Positions 17,308 through 27,989 of a stretch of DNA of 34,876 nt are shown in pieces. Under the pieces are notes generated by a model that worked only from the letters and a program-made list of their open reading frames with translations, was not told the DNA's origin and made no database searches. The stretch lies in contig NZ_FONE01000038.1 in NCBI RefSeq assembly GCF_900112825.1, positions 1-34,876 on the forward strand. Direction: 5' to 3'. Numbering within the stretch: the first letter of the stretch is position 1; every line of letters begins with the position of its first letter. Position numbers and translations under genes: made by a program. This stretch comes from Nitrosomonas sp. Nm166 (lineage in GTDB: Bacteria > Pseudomonadota > Gammaproteobacteria > Burkholderiales > Nitrosomonadaceae).

Positions 17308-18421
17308 GCTGGCTGTGTATGCCGTATCTTCTCATAATTCACAGGGACGCAGGATTCATGAAGGATTACCTGCCGGCCGTAGTGAGTTCCAGCGTGACCG
17401 GGACCGAATCATCCATTCCGCAGCCTTTCGCCGCTTGGAGTATAAAACTCAGGTTTTTGTGAATCACGAAGGGGATTTATTTCGCACACGCCTTACACAT
17501 AGCCTGGAAGTTGCACAGATAGGACGGTCGATTGCAAGAAACCTGTGTTTGAATGAAGATCTGGTTGAAGCAATTTCTCTTGCGCATGATCTGGGACACA
17601 CGCCGTTTGGACATGCCGGCCAAGAAGCATTGAATGATTGCATGAGAGATTACGGTGGTTTTGAACATAACCTTCAATCCTTGCGGGTTGTGGATGTGCT
17701 AGAAGAACGATATGCAGCTTTTGATGGTCTTAATCTCTGTTATGAAACGCGGGAAGGCATACTCAAGCATGTTGCCAAAAAGAATACAGAAAAACTGGGC
17801 GAACTCGGAGAGCGCTTTCTGCAGCACAAAAGACCTTCCTTGGAAGCGCAGCTGGCAAATTTCTCAGATGAAATCGCCTATAACAATCATGATGTGGATG
17901 ATGGCTTGCGCTCAGGTCTGATAACGCTGAATCAAATGGAACAAGTCTCTATTTTCTCGCGCCATTTAACACAAGTAAAAAATAATTATTCCACGCTCTC
18001 AGAGCGTCGCATGGTTTACGAAACTGTTCGCAGTATGATTAACACATTAGTTACTGACCTAACCCAGCAAAGCACTCTCAATATCAAGAATGCGAGTATT
18101 GATAGCCTCGCTGCTGTACGTAGCGCGCCACCACTGATCGGTTTTAGCTCGCAGATAAAAAAGGAACAGCAAGAATTAAAAAAGTTCTTGCATGACAATC
18201 TTTATCGGCATTTTCGCGTCGCGCGTATGAGCAATAAAGCACGTCATACCATACAGAGATTATTTGCGGCTTTTAGCTCGGAAATCCAATTGCTGCCTGC
18301 CGAATATCAGAAAAAGTTTGACCAGGAAGGCCACCAGGTGATTGCCGACTATATTGCCGGCATGACTGACCGCTATGCAATTAAAGAATATCAGCGTTTG
18401 TTTACAATTGCCGAAAACTAA
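17300..18421 (+). CDS. dgt: dGTPase-like HD-domain triphosphohydrolase
   Basis: A 373-aa HD-domain metalloenzyme of the deoxyguanosinetriphosphate triphosphohydrolase-like family, which cleaves dNTPs to deoxynucleoside and triphosphate. It shows [21 protein letters not shown] near the start, then [12 protein letters not shown], the catalytic [14 protein letters not shown] motif and [18 protein letters not shown] with the last metal-binding Asp. This is the shorter dgt-like type, so the natural dNTP preference is uncertain. The ATG overlaps the end of aroKB (ATGAATAA), a common aroB-dgt pairing in proteobacteria, and implies translational coupling. Confidence 0.9.
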   Translation: MNKLAVYAVSSHNSQGRRIHEGLPAGRSEFQRDRDRIIHSAAFRRLEYKTQVFVNHEGDLFRTRLTHSLEVAQIGRSIARNLCLNEDLVEAISLAHDLGHTPFGHAGQEALNDCMRDYGGFEHNLQSLRVVDVLEERYAAFDGLNLCYETREGILKHVAKKNTEKLGELGERFLQHKRPSLEAQLANFSDEIAYNNHDVDDGLRSGLITLNQMEQVSIFSRHLTQVKNNYSTLSERRMVYETVRSMINTLVTDLTQQSTLNIKNASIDSLAAVRSAPPLIGFSSQIKKEQQELKKFLHDNLYRHFRVARMSNKARHTIQRLFAAFSSEIQLLPAEYQKKFDQEGHQVIADYIAGMTDRYAIKEYQRLFTIAEN

Positions 18422-18590
18422 ATTCTCTTTATTCTTAGCCAGAAATCCATTTCCGGTAATAGATGTGCTTCTCTACCACATCGGTAATAGCCGGAATGAT
18501 TATTCGCTGGTAATATGATTACTTAGAAAAAGGTTAATATTTGCTTAGCGACGGCCTTTTTAAAAAACAATAAGATATAGGCTTATTTTA

Positions 18591-19664
18591 ATGACAAAAC
18601 TCAAAAACGATACATTACTATGCGCATTGCTGAAGCAGCCTGTTGAATACACACCAGTCTGGCTCATGCGCCAGGCAGGCAGATATTTGGCGGAATATAA
18701 TGCAACCCGCGCTCGTGCAGGAGATTTTCTTTCGCTATGCAAGAATCCCGCTTTTGCTACTGAAGTGACATTGCAACCACTGGCACGCTTTCCGCTGGAT
18801 GCAGCAATATTATTCTCGGATATTCTGACAATTCCTGATGCAATGGGATTAGGGTTGTATTTTTCGCAGGGCGAAGGGCCCATGTTTGAACGTCCTTTAC
18901 GTGAGGAAAAAGAAATTCATGCCTTGACAATCCCGGATCCCGATACAAAATTGCGCTATGTAATGGATGCTGTTTCAGAAATTCGCAAAGCGCTGGATAA
19001 TCGGGTGCCGCTGATTGGTTTCTCGGGTAGCCCTTTTACACTCGCATGCTACATGGTTGAAGGTCGTGGCGGTACTGAATTTCGCGAAATAAAAACCATG
19101 CTATACCAACGTCCCGAATTGCTGCATCACATCCTTGAGGTGAATGCAAAAGCTGTGATGGCTTATCTTAATGCACAAATAGAATCCGGTGCGCAAACTG
19201 TAATGATTTTTGACACTTGGGGTGGCACACTTTCGGATGCGGCTTATAAAGAATTCTCGTTGCACTATATTCAGCAGATTATTGCTGGATTAAAACGTGA
19301 ACAGGATGGTATGCAAGTGCCGAGTATCGTTTTTACCAAAGGTGGTGGTTTATGGCTGGAGGCCATTGCAAATATTGGTTGCGATGCAGTTGGCTTAGAC
19401 TGGACAATCGATATTGGTGAAGCACGCCGTCGAGTAGGAGATAAAGTTGCTTTGCAGGGTAATCTTGATCCTTCAGTACTTTTTGCTTCACCCGAAGTCA
19501 TCGCCTCAGAAGTTGAAAAGGTACTTGCCAGTTATGGTAACGGGAGCGGTCATGTCTTTAATCTGGGGCATGGCATTTCTCAGTTTACACCGCCCGAGAA
19601 TGCGGCAGCTCTGGTGGAGGCTGTTCACTCATTAAGTCGTAAATTCCACTCCATGAAAACTTAA
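18591..19664 (+). CDS. hemE: Uroporphyrinogen decarboxylase
   Basis: Cytosolic heme-pathway enzyme converting uroporphyrinogen III to coproporphyrinogen III by four decarboxylations. The 357-aa product has the signature [15 protein letters not shown] near the N-terminus, [15 protein letters not shown] with the catalytic Asp, and [16 protein letters not shown]. Downstream are [26 protein letters not shown] and FNLGHGI. A gap of 169 bp separates it from dgt with no obvious terminator. A nitrifier needs large amounts of heme c, but this gene alone is not diagnostic. Confidence 0.96.
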   Translation: MTKLKNDTLLCALLKQPVEYTPVWLMRQAGRYLAEYNATRARAGDFLSLCKNPAFATEVTLQPLARFPLDAAILFSDILTIPDAMGLGLYFSQGEGPMFERPLREEKEIHALTIPDPDTKLRYVMDAVSEIRKALDNRVPLIGFSGSPFTLACYMVEGRGGTEFREIKTMLYQRPELLHHILEVNAKAVMAYLNAQIESGAQTVMIFDTWGGTLSDAAYKEFSLHYIQQIIAGLKREQDGMQVPSIVFTKGGGLWLEAIANIGCDAVGLDWTIDIGEARRRVGDKVALQGNLDPSVLFASPEVIASEVEKVLASYGNGSGHVFNLGHGISQFTPPENAAALVEAVHSLSRKFHSMKT

Positions 19665-19693
19665 GAAAATTTGAATTATCATGTAGGTAACTC

Positions 19694-20383
19694 ATGCATA
19701 TACTGATTATTGAAGACGATCTGGCCATCGCAGCTAACCTTTATGATTTTCTGGAATCACGCGGACATAGCGCAGATGCAGCAGCAAATGGTATCGCCGG
19801 GCTTCATCTTGCTGTAACACAGCGATTTGATGCAATCCTGCTCGATTTAGGCTTGCCTGGCATGAACGGAATGACTTTGTGCCGGAAGCTACGGCAAGAA
19901 TCACAGATTGACACACCGATTCTGATGTTAACAGCCCGCGACACGCTGGAAGATAAGCTGGCCGGTTTTGAGCAGGGAGCCGATGACTATCTCATAAAAC
20001 CTTTTGCATTAAAGGAAGTCGAGGCTCGCTTGTTAGCACTGCACAAAAGACATATTGGTAAAGTTGCCAGCCGTAAGTTAGAATTTGACAAGCTTTCCTT
20101 TGACCCTAAAACACTTTCTATTCGGTTCGAGAACAAAAATGTGAAGCTTCCACCCAAGTGCATCCGTTTATTGGCGCTGATGATGAGTGAGCCCGGCAGG
20201 GTATTTAGTCGCGAAGAGCTTGAATTGGAAGCGTGGGAAGATGTTCAGGAAACAAGCGATACGCTGCGCAGCCATATGCATATTTTACGGCGGGCACTCA
20301 CGAAAGCGGGCGGTTACGATCCCATCGAAACTGTCCATGGTCTTGGTTATTGCTTAACTTCTCGTGCTCACATTCCCGATTGA
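19694..20383 (+). CDS. OmpR/PhoB-family response regulator (QseB/PmrA-like)
   Basis: A 229-aa two-component regulator. The receiver domain (1-115) has acidic pocket E7/D8/D9, phospho-acceptor D51 in LLDLGLPGMNG, the TAR switch and the conserved Lys in DYLIKPF. The C-terminal winged helix domain (about 130-225) contains KLPPKCIRLLALMM, a VFSREELELEAWE pattern and a recognition helix region DTLRSHMHILRRAL. Its stop lies 20 bp inside the kinase gene, so both are co-expressed. The signal is unknown. The adjacent sbtA gene starts after the kinase on the same strand and may be a target. Confidence 0.92.
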   Translation: MHILIIEDDLAIAANLYDFLESRGHSADAAANGIAGLHLAVTQRFDAILLDLGLPGMNGMTLCRKLRQESQIDTPILMLTARDTLEDKLAGFEQGADDYLIKPFALKEVEARLLALHKRHIGKVASRKLEFDKLSFDPKTLSIRFENKNVKLPPKCIRLLALMMSEPGRVFSREELELEAWEDVQETSDTLRSHMHILRRALTKAGGYDPIETVHGLGYCLTSRAHIPD

Positions 20384-21638
20384 ACACAGTCTGCGCTATC
20401 GTGTTGCAGTAACGCTAGCGACATTCAGTATCTTTATTGTTGGAACGCTTTGCATTATTCTCTATTTTGCTTCCGATAATATAGAAGAAGCCCACATCGA
20501 GCAAGTGATCAGAATGGAAATGGATCATCTTGTTCATCGTTATCAGGCGCATTCAGATTTTATTTCTCAAGTTGGTTCACATCTAAAAAGTTATGTTATC
20601 CATGACATGGATGACGAATTACAAATCCCTGCTTATTTAAGGGGATTGAATTCTGGTCACCATCGTATTAACTATGGTTCTGCGGATTTTCATGTCTTAG
20701 TGCACAGTATTGATGAAGTGAGGTTCCTGGTTGCTTATCGGATAGCACTTCATCAGCAGCGATTAAGCAAGCTGAGATTACTTATTCTATTATCCTGGGT
20801 GGCAGTAGTTGCTATCGCATTCGGAGTTGGCTATCTCCTTGCCGGGATATTGGTTAAGCAAGTAACCGATTTAGCTGAACGAGTCAATTTACTAGCTCCT
20901 GGAGACATTCAGGTTGGGTTACTGACCCAGCCCGATATGGACGAAGAAGTTGCACAGCTTGCAAGAGCATTGGATGATTATCAAAATCGCATTAAACGCA
21001 TGCTCCAGCGAGAGCAAGAGTTCACCGCTAATATCAGCCATGAATTAAGAACTCCGATTACTACCATTCTGACCAGTTGTGAATTGTTGGTTGCAGAGCC
21101 CGATTTACCAAGCAGAGCGCATCATCGGATAAAAATGATCGAAGCCGCAGCTACGCGCATGGGAGAACAATTACAAGCCTTGTTATTTCTGGCACGAGAA
21201 CAATCGCTAGGGGTGATGGAACCCGTTGCTATTGCCGAATGTGTTTTTGATGCTGTTGAACCGATATGTGCAGAAATGTATCGAAAAAAACTGGATTTTG
21301 AAGTAAGCATTGCGCCTGCAGTCACTGTGACCCTCAACCGTCAAGCTCTCCATACCGCACTGATGAATTTACTTCGAAATGCTGTGCAGTATACAGAAAA
21401 AGGCTTTATCCGCGTTGAATATCATAACCAGCGGTTATCAGTGTCAGATTCCGGCATTGGAATAGAACCAGCCTATTTACCATTACTTTATGAGCGTTTT
21501 TTTCGCGGTGCTACCCAAGGAGAAGGACTGGGCATCGGGTTGGCCATTGTCAAGAGAATCTGTGATCATTATGGCTGGCTTATCGAAGTAGATAGCACCC
21601 CTGGCAAAGGTACAACTTTTCATATTATTTTCCCTTAA
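20364..21638 (+). CDS. Sensor histidine kinase, EnvZ/QseC-like
   Basis: A 424-aa membrane kinase paired with the preceding regulator. TM1 (about 12-35) and TM2 (about 133-163) flank a short periplasmic region of about 100 residues. A HAMP-like linker follows, then HisKA with His226 in NISHELRTPITT, an N box NLLRNAVQYTEKG, a G1 box DSGIGIEPAY and the G2 GEGLGIGLAIVKRI. The best start is a GTG at 20364 overlapping the regulator by 20 bp; no ATG is available nearby in frame. The small sensor domain has no recognised ligand fold. Confidence 0.9.
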   Translation: MLTFPIEHSLRYRVAVTLATFSIFIVGTLCIILYFASDNIEEAHIEQVIRMEMDHLVHRYQAHSDFISQVGSHLKSYVIHDMDDELQIPAYLRGLNSGHHRINYGSADFHVLVHSIDEVRFLVAYRIALHQQRLSKLRLLILLSWVAVVAIAFGVGYLLAGILVKQVTDLAERVNLLAPGDIQVGLLTQPDMDEEVAQLARALDDYQNRIKRMLQREQEFTANISHELRTPITTILTSCELLVAEPDLPSRAHHRIKMIEAAATRMGEQLQALLFLAREQSLGVMEPVAIAECVFDAVEPICAEMYRKKLDFEVSIAPAVTVTLNRQALHTALMNLLRNAVQYTEKGFIRVEYHNQRLSVSDSGIGIEPAYLPLLYERFFRGATQGEGLGIGLAIVKRICDHYGWLIEVDSTPGKGTTFHIIFP

Positions 21639-21873
21639 TCATTTGATTGATAATATTTTTATACTTCACGAATTCTTCACATTTCCTATGTTAACGTTTT
21701 GATCCTTAGAGTTTCGTAAATTTCAGACAAGAATTTCGGTTTATGTTTATTATTCTTTACTGAAACCATTCAGATAGCTTCTTCGGATTTACGATACTTT
21801 AAAGAGGGCTGCGATAAGTAAAGAATTTTTATAAGTAAAATTTATATATAATCAGGTAAATAGGGAGCATTGA
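21639..21873. promoter_or_regulatory. Upstream region of sbtA with a TTCAC direct repeat
   Basis: This 235-bp gap carries TTCAC at 21665-21669 and again at 21676-21680, an 11-bp period typical of tandem half-sites for OmpR-family regulators. An AT-rich block (21825-21850) precedes a GGGAG ribosome site at 21862-21866, just ahead of the sbtA ATG. A regulated promoter is plausible; the binding factor is unknown. Confidence 0.3.
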
Positions 21874-22830
21874 ATGACAACTATACAACCAGTAGTTTTA
21901 TTTTTCGTATTTGGGGTTTTGGCAGGTGTAATCAAATCCGATCTAAAAATACCGGAGGCTTTATATAAGAGCTTGAGTCTTTTTCTATTAATCGCCATTG
22001 GCTTTAAAGGCGGGGTGTCGATGGCCAAGTACGAAATCATGGAGGTACTGCCTATTGCTGTCTCTATGGTTGTCTTAGCGGCACTGATTCCGCTGACGGC
22101 TTATCCGATATTGAGGTTCCTGGGTAAATTCACCCAGGCTGATGCAGGCGCTATTTCTGCTCACTATGGCTCGGTAAGTGCCGTGACTTTCGCTGTGGGT
22201 GTAGCCTTTCTGGCTGCAAAAGATGAGTATTCCGAAGGCTATATGGTGCTGATTATGGCGCTGATGGAGATACCCGCACTGGTAACCGGCACGATCCTGG
22301 CACGTGCAGGTGCTGGCGGCGAGAAAACCAAATGGGGCAAGTTGATGCACGAAATTCTGACTGGTACAAGTCTCTATCTATTGATAGCTGGCGTGATTAT
22401 TGGGTACTACGCCGGTGTGGTGAAACTTGTATCGCCGCTGGATAAAATGTTTATGGACTTGTTTATGGGCGTGCTGGCCTTCTTCCTGTTGGAAATGGGT
22501 TTACTGGCAGCATCACGGTTGAAGGCGGTTATTGACAAAGGTATATTCATCATCGCATTTGGTATACTGTTCCCGTTAACGGCTGGAGTTTTTGGTGCTT
22601 ACCTGGGCTGGATATTTGGCTTGTCAGAGGGTGGTACCATGTTATTGGCTGTCTTGTATGCGAGTTGTTCCTATATCGCTGCTCCTGCAGCTATGCGGAT
22701 TGCCGTACCAGATGCGGATCCTGCACTCTCAATAGGCGCTTCGCTTGGTGTGACTTTCCCCTTTAATATATTCGTTGGTGTACCGATTTACTGGGAGATG
22801 GCGCATTGGTTTCATGGCATCCCAGTATAG
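21874..22830 (+). CDS. sbtA: SbtA-family sodium-dependent bicarbonate transporter
   Basis: A 318-aa membrane protein of about ten hydrophobic segments. It matches the SbtA family in two repeated halves. The N-terminal half has KSDLKIPEALYKSLSLFLL, AIGFKGGVSM, and an inward HYGSVSAVTFAVGVAFL segment; the MEIPALVTGTILAR helix closes that half. The second half has TSLYLLIAGVIIGYY, MDLFMGVLAFFLLEMG and YIAAPAAMRIAVPDADP. SbtA proteins take up HCO3- with Na+ in cyanobacteria. GGGAG upstream supports the ATG at 21874. It is followed 49 bp later by a PII-like gene matching SbtB, so the pair likely forms a regulated inorganic-carbon uptake system. The transported anion is inferred from family, not shown. 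Confidence 0.9.
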   Translation: MTTIQPVVLFFVFGVLAGVIKSDLKIPEALYKSLSLFLLIAIGFKGGVSMAKYEIMEVLPIAVSMVVLAALIPLTAYPILRFLGKFTQADAGAISAHYGSVSAVTFAVGVAFLAAKDEYSEGYMVLIMALMEIPALVTGTILARAGAGGEKTKWGKLMHEILTGTSLYLLIAGVIIGYYAGVVKLVSPLDKMFMDLFMGVLAFFLLEMGLLAASRLKAVIDKGIFIIAFGILFPLTAGVFGAYLGWIFGLSEGGTMLLAVLYASCSYIAAPAAMRIAVPDADPALSIGASLGVTFPFNIFVGVPIYWEMAHWFHGIPV

Positions 22831-22879
22831 AAACTATTAAATTTTATTTAATAATTATCTAACCTTTTTGGAAAAATTT

Positions 22880-23194
22880 ATGAATAACACAATCGCAATG
22901 AAAAGATTCGAGATCGTTATCGGAATAGAACAGCTCGATCAGTTAATGGAATTGATAGAAAGAAATGAAACACGTGGATATACTGTTATCAAAAATGTAG
23001 GTGGCTATGGATCGCGTGGTGTGCGGGATCCTGATGATGTTTTGCTGGAACAGGAGAATGTTATGGTTGTTCTAGCCTGTAAAGAAGATCAGGCGCAAAA
23101 GTTACTTAATGAATTGAGGCCAGCGATGAAGAAATTTGGCGGTATGTGTCTGGTTTCAGATTGTAACTGGGTTGAAGGACCTATAGTTTCATAG
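22880..23194 (+). CDS. sbtB: SbtB-like PII-family regulator
   Basis: A 104-aa ferredoxin-fold protein of the PII superfamily. It begins KRFEIVIGIEQLDQLMELIE, followed by RGYTVIKNVGGYGSRG, which is the T-loop entry seen in SbtB and carbon-related PII proteins, and a C-terminal strand LVSDCNWVEGP. SbtB proteins bind adenine nucleotides including cAMP and restrain SbtA. The classic PII uridylylated Tyr region is absent. The ATG at 22880 is preferred to the TTG at 22868 that overlaps the likely GGA ribosome site; an ATG at 22898 is also possible. The gene is co-directional with sbtA. Confidence 0.85.
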   Translation: MNNTIAMKRFEIVIGIEQLDQLMELIERNETRGYTVIKNVGGYGSRGVRDPDDVLLEQENVMVVLACKEDQAQKLLNELRPAMKKFGGMCLVSDCNWVEGPIVS

Positions 23195-23211
23195 CTTAAA
23201 TTATTGTCTAT

Positions 23212-23246
23212 CATACGCGCGATTTAAAGTAATGATCGCGCGTATG
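23212..23246. terminator. Perfect 12-bp inverted repeat between sbtB and lon
   Basis: CATACGCGCGAT (23212-23223) and ATCGCGCGTATG (23235-23246) form a perfect 12-bp stem with an 11-nt loop, just after sbtB and before the convergent lon 3' end. There is no T-tract on either side, so it may act as a bidirectional RNA 3' end or stabilising hairpin rather than a standard intrinsic terminator. Confidence 0.5.
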
Positions 23247-23420
23247 CCACAGATTAAGCATGCTATTCTTTAGGTTAATTTCAGAGTCAGGATTTTGGAA
23301 ACTTGTGAATATCTAATCCCGTCAGAATTCTCAAATTATCTCTGAATTATTTAAAAATAACTGATAGTCAGTCAGAAATAATAGCTATTAGTTACTCTGA
23401 AATTCTGGAAATTACTCTAT

Positions 23421-25832
23421 TCAATGCTTGATTACATTTTCTATTAGCTTATCTTCAGTATTTGATTGCAAAGATGGCTGCGTAATTGAAACAGGAAGCA
23501 ACTCTGGTTTATGTTCCAATGCTAAGTCAAGCACTTGGTCTATCCATCTGACGGGATAGATAGTCAGTTGATTTTTGACATTTGCTGGAATATCGGTTAA
23601 ATCCTTTACATTTTTTTCAGGAATAATTGCTACCTTAATACCACCGCGATGAGCAGCTAATAATTTCTCCTTTAAGCCACCTATTGGAAGCACTTCTCCT
23701 CTCAAAGTAATTTCACCAGTCATAGCCACATCCGCTCTCACAGGAATATTTGTCAGAACCGATACCATTGCGATACAAATTCCAATACCAGCACTTGGCC
23801 CATCCTTGGGTGTGGCGCCTTCGGGAAGATGGATATGAATATCATTTTTTTGATAGAAATCTTCCGGTATACCCAATGAGTGGGAACGACCTCGAACCAC
23901 AGAAAGCGCAGCCTGAATAGATTCCTGCATTACCTCGCCCAATTTGCCCGTAGTGATGGTTTTTCCTTTTCCAGACAATACAACAGCTTCAATAGTTAAT
24001 AGCTCGCCACCAACTTCAGTCCAAGCCAAACCAGTTACTTGCCCAACTTGGTTCTTTTCTTCAGCAATACCGTATGTATAACGCCTTACCCCTAAGAACT
24101 TGTCCAGATTACGAGATGTAACAACTACTTTGTTCTTTCCTTTCTTAAGTAGCATCGCTTTTACAGCTTTCCGGCAAATCTTTGAAATTTCTCGCTCCAT
24201 TGCCCTTACCCCAGCTTCTCTGGTGTAATAGCGAGCAATATCCTGAAGCGCTGAATTTGAAATTATTAATTCATTTTCCTTGAGGCCATGATTCTGCATC
24301 TGTTTAGTTAATAAGTAACGCGTGGCTATATTCAGCTTCTCGTCTTCTGTATACCCTGACAACTGAATTACCTCCATACGATCAAGCAACGCTGGGGGTA
24401 TGTTTAGCGTATTTGCAGTTGCTACAAACATGACATCGGATAAATCGTATTCCACTTCAATGTAGTGATCAACAAATGTATTATTTTGTTCTGGATCAAG
24501 AACTTCCAATAGGGCAGATGCCGGATCTCCACGAAAATCCATTCCCATCTTATCCACTTCGTCTAGTAAGAACAATGGATTTCTAACTCCCACCTTACCC
24601 ATATTATGCAAGATCTTACCGGGCATTGATCCAATATAGGTTCTTCGATGGCCGCGAATCTCAGCCTCATCTCGCACGCCACCCAGTGACATACGCACAA
24701 ATTTTCTGTTTGTAGCGCGTGCAATGGATTGCCCCAATGAGGTTTTACCAACACCTGGCGGACCCACGAGACAAAGAATAGGTGCTTTTAATTTGTTTAC
24801 CCGTTGCTGAACAGCTAGGTATTCAACAATTCGTTCCTTGACTTTCTCCAAGCCATAATGATCCTTCTCAAGTGCTGCTTCCGCGGCTTTTAGATCATAA
24901 CTAATTTTGCTTTTCTTTTTCCATGGCAGAGCCACGAGTGCATCGATATAATTACGAACTACTGTTGCTTCCGCAGACATAGGAGACATCAAACGAAGTT
25001 TTTTTAATTCTGATTCAGCTTTAGCATGTGCCTCTTTAGGCATCTGAGCAGCTTGTATTTTTTTCTCAATTTCCTCAATATCCGCGCCGTCTTCACCTTC
25101 ACCTAATTCTTTCTGGATGGCTTTTACTTGTTCGTTAAGGTAATAGTCACGTTGACTCTTTTCCATCTGACGTTTAACTCTACCGCGGATACGCTTTTCT
25201 ACTTGCAAGATATCCAATTCGGTTTCCAATAACCCTAATAAGTGTTCTAGGCGTTTGGATATATCAAAAATTTCCAGGACTTCCTGTTTTTGCTCAAGTT
25301 TTAATGGTAAGTAGGCAGCAATAGTATCTGCCAGACGCCCTGCATCATCTATGCCATTGAGTGAAGTAATAATTTCTGGTGGAATTTTTTTATTCAGTTT
25401 CACATATTGATCGAATTGGGTCAGAATGGCGCGCCGCATTGCTTCAGCCTCGGAATTGTTACTTGTATCAGTCGAAACTTGTAACGCTCTGCCAGTAAAA
25501 TGAGTTTCAGAGTCAATTAATTCCAGAATACGGGCACGATAATTACCTTCTACCAGGACCTTAACGGTACCATCAGGTAGCTTCAGCATTTGTAATAAAC
25601 TGGATACACTACACACATCATAGAGATCCCCAGGCGCAGGATCATCTTTAGATGCAATTTTCTGAGCAACAAGTAGAATGTTTTTATTCGATTCCATTGC
25701 AAGCTCAAGTGCTTTAATAGATTTCTGTCTCCCAACAAATAGTGGAATAACCATATGTGGAAAAACAACCACATCACGTAACGGTAAAAGCGGCAATATC
25801 AATTGTTCAGAATGATCATTCAAAGAGGTCAT
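23421..25832 (-). CDS. lon: ATP-dependent protease Lon
   Basis: Cytosolic AAA+ serine protease of 803 aa that degrades misfolded and regulatory proteins. It has the N-terminal LON substrate domain ([23 protein letters not shown]), a coiled segment around 190-270, Walker A GPPGVGKT (357-364), Walker [10 protein letters not shown] and a protease domain with catalytic dyad S680 (DGPSAGI) and K723 ([10 protein letters not shown]). Length and positions match the LonA type. It is the last gene of the tig-clpP-clpX-lon order, separated from clpX by 178 bp with its own likely promoter. Confidence 0.97.
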   Translation of the reverse strand: MTSLNDHSEQLILPLLPLRDVVVFPHMVIPLFVGRQKSIKALELAMESNKNILLVAQKIASKDDPAPGDLYDVCSVSSLLQMLKLPDGTVKVLVEGNYRARILELIDSETHFTGRALQVSTDTSNNSEAEAMRRAILTQFDQYVKLNKKIPPEIITSLNGIDDAGRLADTIAAYLPLKLEQKQEVLEIFDISKRLEHLLGLLETELDILQVEKRIRGRVKRQMEKSQRDYYLNEQVKAIQKELGEGEDGADIEEIEKKIQAAQMPKEAHAKAESELKKLRLMSPMSAEATVVRNYIDALVALPWKKKSKISYDLKAAEAALEKDHYGLEKVKERIVEYLAVQQRVNKLKAPILCLVGPPGVGKTSLGQSIARATNRKFVRMSLGGVRDEAEIRGHRRTYIGSMPGKILHNMGKVGVRNPLFLLDEVDKMGMDFRGDPASALLEVLDPEQNNTFVDHYIEVEYDLSDVMFVATANTLNIPPALLDRMEVIQLSGYTEDEKLNIATRYLLTKQMQNHGLKENELIISNSALQDIARYYTREAGVRAMEREISKICRKAVKAMLLKKGKNKVVVTSRNLDKFLGVRRYTYGIAEEKNQVGQVTGLAWTEVGGELLTIEAVVLSGKGKTITTGKLGEVMQESIQAALSVVRGRSHSLGIPEDFYQKNDIHIHLPEGATPKDGPSAGIGICIAMVSVLTNIPVRADVAMTGEITLRGEVLPIGGLKEKLLAAHRGGIKVAIIPEKNVKDLTDIPANVKNQLTIYPVRWIDQVLDLALEHKPELLPVSITQPSLQSNTEDKLIENVIKH

Positions 25833-25871
25833 ATTTACTCATCTATAAAATTTCACAACTCGCTAGCTAAT

Positions 25872-25899
25872 AAAGTATGTACATCAATCAGAAATTCAA
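25872..25899 (-). promoter_or_regulatory. Putative lon promoter
   Basis: On the minus strand TTGAAT (25894-25899) and TACTTT (25872-25877) are separated by 16 bp, about 40 bp upstream of the lon start. The -35 is preceded by C, giving CTTGAAT, which resembles a sigma-32 -35, but no CCCCAT-type -10 is present. A sigma-70 assignment is tentative. Confidence 0.35.
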
Positions 25900-26010
25900 G
25901 GTAAAAATATTTTAAACATACGCCAGCACGTCTCCATCAAACGGAAAAACAATCAAAATAGAAGAATAAATACACATTTTATTTTATTCAAACAAATTGT
26001 TATTAGCCCA

Positions 26011-27288
26011 TTACTTGGAACGTTTAGCAATTTTTGGCTGATCCGAGAAAATTAATATGGGTTTAATATCGTCATTGACTGAATTATAATCGATGACTAC
26101 TTTAGTAATATTTTCTAATGATGGAAGATCATACATAATATCTAATAGAATTTCTTCCAGAATTGAACGCAAACCGCGTGCACCCGTTTTACGCGTTAAA
26201 GCTCTTCTCGCAATTGCTTTGAGAGCCGGCTCCCGAAATTCGAGCTCAACGCCTCCTTCCATATTGAACATCTTCCAGTACTGCTTGACGAGCGCATTCT
26301 TAGGCTCTGTTAGAATCTGAATTAACGCAGCTTCATTGAGCTCTTCTAATGTTGCGACCACAGGCAAACGTCCAACAAATTCAGGAATCAAGCCAAATTT
26401 AACTAAGTCTTCTGGTTCTACCTGCTGTAGAACCCTATTTATATCCTTCTTGTTATGGCTTTTCACATCAACCCCAAAGCCGATTCCACCCTTCTCGGTG
26501 CGCGCTCTGATCACTTTGTCAAGACCATCAAATGCACCGCCACAAATAAATAAAATATTCGTAGTGTCTACTTGAATAAACTCCTGGTTAGGATGTTTTC
26601 GTCCTCCCTGAGGAGGAACCATCGCAATGGTGCCTTCTACTAATTTCAGTAGTGCTTGTTGTACGCCTTCCCCTGACACATCACGTGTAATGGATGGGTT
26701 ATCTGATTTGCGTGAGATCTTATCAATCTCATCAATGTACACAATGCCACGTTGCGCCTTTTCAGCGTCATAATTACATTTCTGAAGCAATTTCTGGATA
26801 ATGTTTTCTACATCCTCACCCACATAGCCTGCTTCAGTTAAGGCTGTAGCGTCTGCAATAATAAAAGGTACATCCAAAAGTCGAGCTAGAGTCTGCGCAA
26901 GCAGTGTCTTACCTGAACCAGTCGGCCCAATAAGTAGGATATTGCTCTTTGAGAGTTCAATATCCTCTGTTTCGCCTGGCTTCACTACATTTCTCAGACG
27001 CTTATAATGATTATAAACCGCAACAGACAGTATTTTTTTTGCTGATTCCTGTCCGATCACATATTGATCAAGAATTTGACAAATTTCACGAGGTACAGGC
27101 AAAGTTGACTTAACCAGTTTTGTTCCTTCATCACCTTGCATTTCTTCCCGAATGATATCATTACATAAATCGATACATTCATCGCAAATGAATACGGAGG
27201 GGCCTGCGATAAGTTTTCTTACTTCATGCTGGCTTTTGCCGCAAAAAGAACAATAAAGAAGTTTCTCGCCACTAGCTTTGTCTGGCAT
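26011..27288 (-). CDS. clpX: ATP-dependent Clp protease unfoldase ClpX
   Basis: AAA+ unfoldase of 425 aa that feeds substrates, including ssrA-tagged proteins, to ClpP. The N-terminal zinc-binding domain has C13/C16 (CSFC) and C35/C38 (CDEC). Walker A is [15 protein letters not shown], Walker [10 protein letters not shown], and the RxGF... pore region and sensor motifs are present ([12 protein letters not shown]). An IGF-type ClpP-binding loop region corresponds to [10 protein letters not shown]. It lies 59 bp after clpP, consistent with a clpP-clpX operon. Confidence 0.97.
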   Translation of the reverse strand: MPDKASGEKLLYCSFCGKSQHEVRKLIAGPSVFICDECIDLCNDIIREEMQGDEGTKLVKSTLPVPREICQILDQYVIGQESAKKILSVAVYNHYKRLRNVVKPGETEDIELSKSNILLIGPTGSGKTLLAQTLARLLDVPFIIADATALTEAGYVGEDVENIIQKLLQKCNYDAEKAQRGIVYIDEIDKISRKSDNPSITRDVSGEGVQQALLKLVEGTIAMVPPQGGRKHPNQEFIQVDTTNILFICGGAFDGLDKVIRARTEKGGIGFGVDVKSHNKKDINRVLQQVEPEDLVKFGLIPEFVGRLPVVATLEELNEAALIQILTEPKNALVKQYWKMFNMEGGVELEFREPALKAIARRALTRKTGARGLRSILEEILLDIMYDLPSLENITKVVIDYNSVNDDIKPILIFSDQPKIAKRSK

Positions 27289-27347
27289 ATCTCTATCCCA
27301 CAGTAATTGAGTTAAATTCCCTGCTTAAAAATTTTACAAGCATACAC

Positions 27348-27989
27348 TTAATTTGAACTTTCATCCCTTTGCGCTAATACGGCATCAACCAGCCCATACT
27401 CTACTGACTCGACTGCACTCATGAAATTATCACGATCAGTATCTTTTTCTATATCCGCCACTGGACGCCCCGTATGCTTTGCCATAATCTCATTTAAACG
27501 AGCTTTAAGAAATAAGATCTCACGTGCATGTATTTCAATATCAGAGGCTTGTCCTTGAAAACCACCCAGTGGTTGATGGATCATCACACGTGAATTTGGC
27601 AAACAGTAACGCTTGCCTTTTGCTCCCGCAGCTAATAATAATGCCCCCATACTTGCCGCCTGACCAATGCATAAAGTACTGACATCCGGCTTAATATATT
27701 GCATTGTGTCATAAATAGCCAAGCCGGCAGATACCATGCCACCCGGGGAATTAATATAAAAGTGAATATCTTTCTCTGAATTCTCTGACTCTAGAAATAG
27801 AAACTGCGCAACGACCAAATTTGCACTTGCTTCCGTAACAGGGCCTACCAAAAATACTACCCTTTCCTTTAATAAGCGCGAATAAATATCATAAGCGCGC
27901 TCGCCCCGCCCGCTCGTTTCTATCACCATAGGAATGAGACCCAAATTCCTAGGTTCTAGATCACGCAGACTATCAAATGGTTGCGTCAT
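27348..27989 (-). CDS. clpP: ATP-dependent Clp protease proteolytic subunit ClpP
   Basis: Serine protease subunit of 213 aa forming the tetradecameric chamber with ClpX (or ClpA). The catalytic triad is S113 ([10 protein letters not shown]), H138 (VMIHQPLGG) and D187 (DTDRDNFM), in the spacing of the E. coli enzyme. INSPGG (80-84 region) is the conserved substrate-strand motif. The ATG at 27989 lies 17 bp inside the tig 3' end, so clpP is translationally coupled to the trigger factor gene. Confidence 0.97.
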   Translation of the reverse strand: MTQPFDSLRDLEPRNLGLIPMVIETSGRGERAYDIYSRLLKERVVFLVGPVTEASANLVVAQFLFLESENSEKDIHFYINSPGGMVSAGLAIYDTMQYIKPDVSTLCIGQAASMGALLLAAGAKGKRYCLPNSRVMIHQPLGGFQGQASDIEIHAREILFLKARLNEIMAKHTGRPVADIEKDTDRDNFMSAVESVEYGLVDAVLAQRDESSN

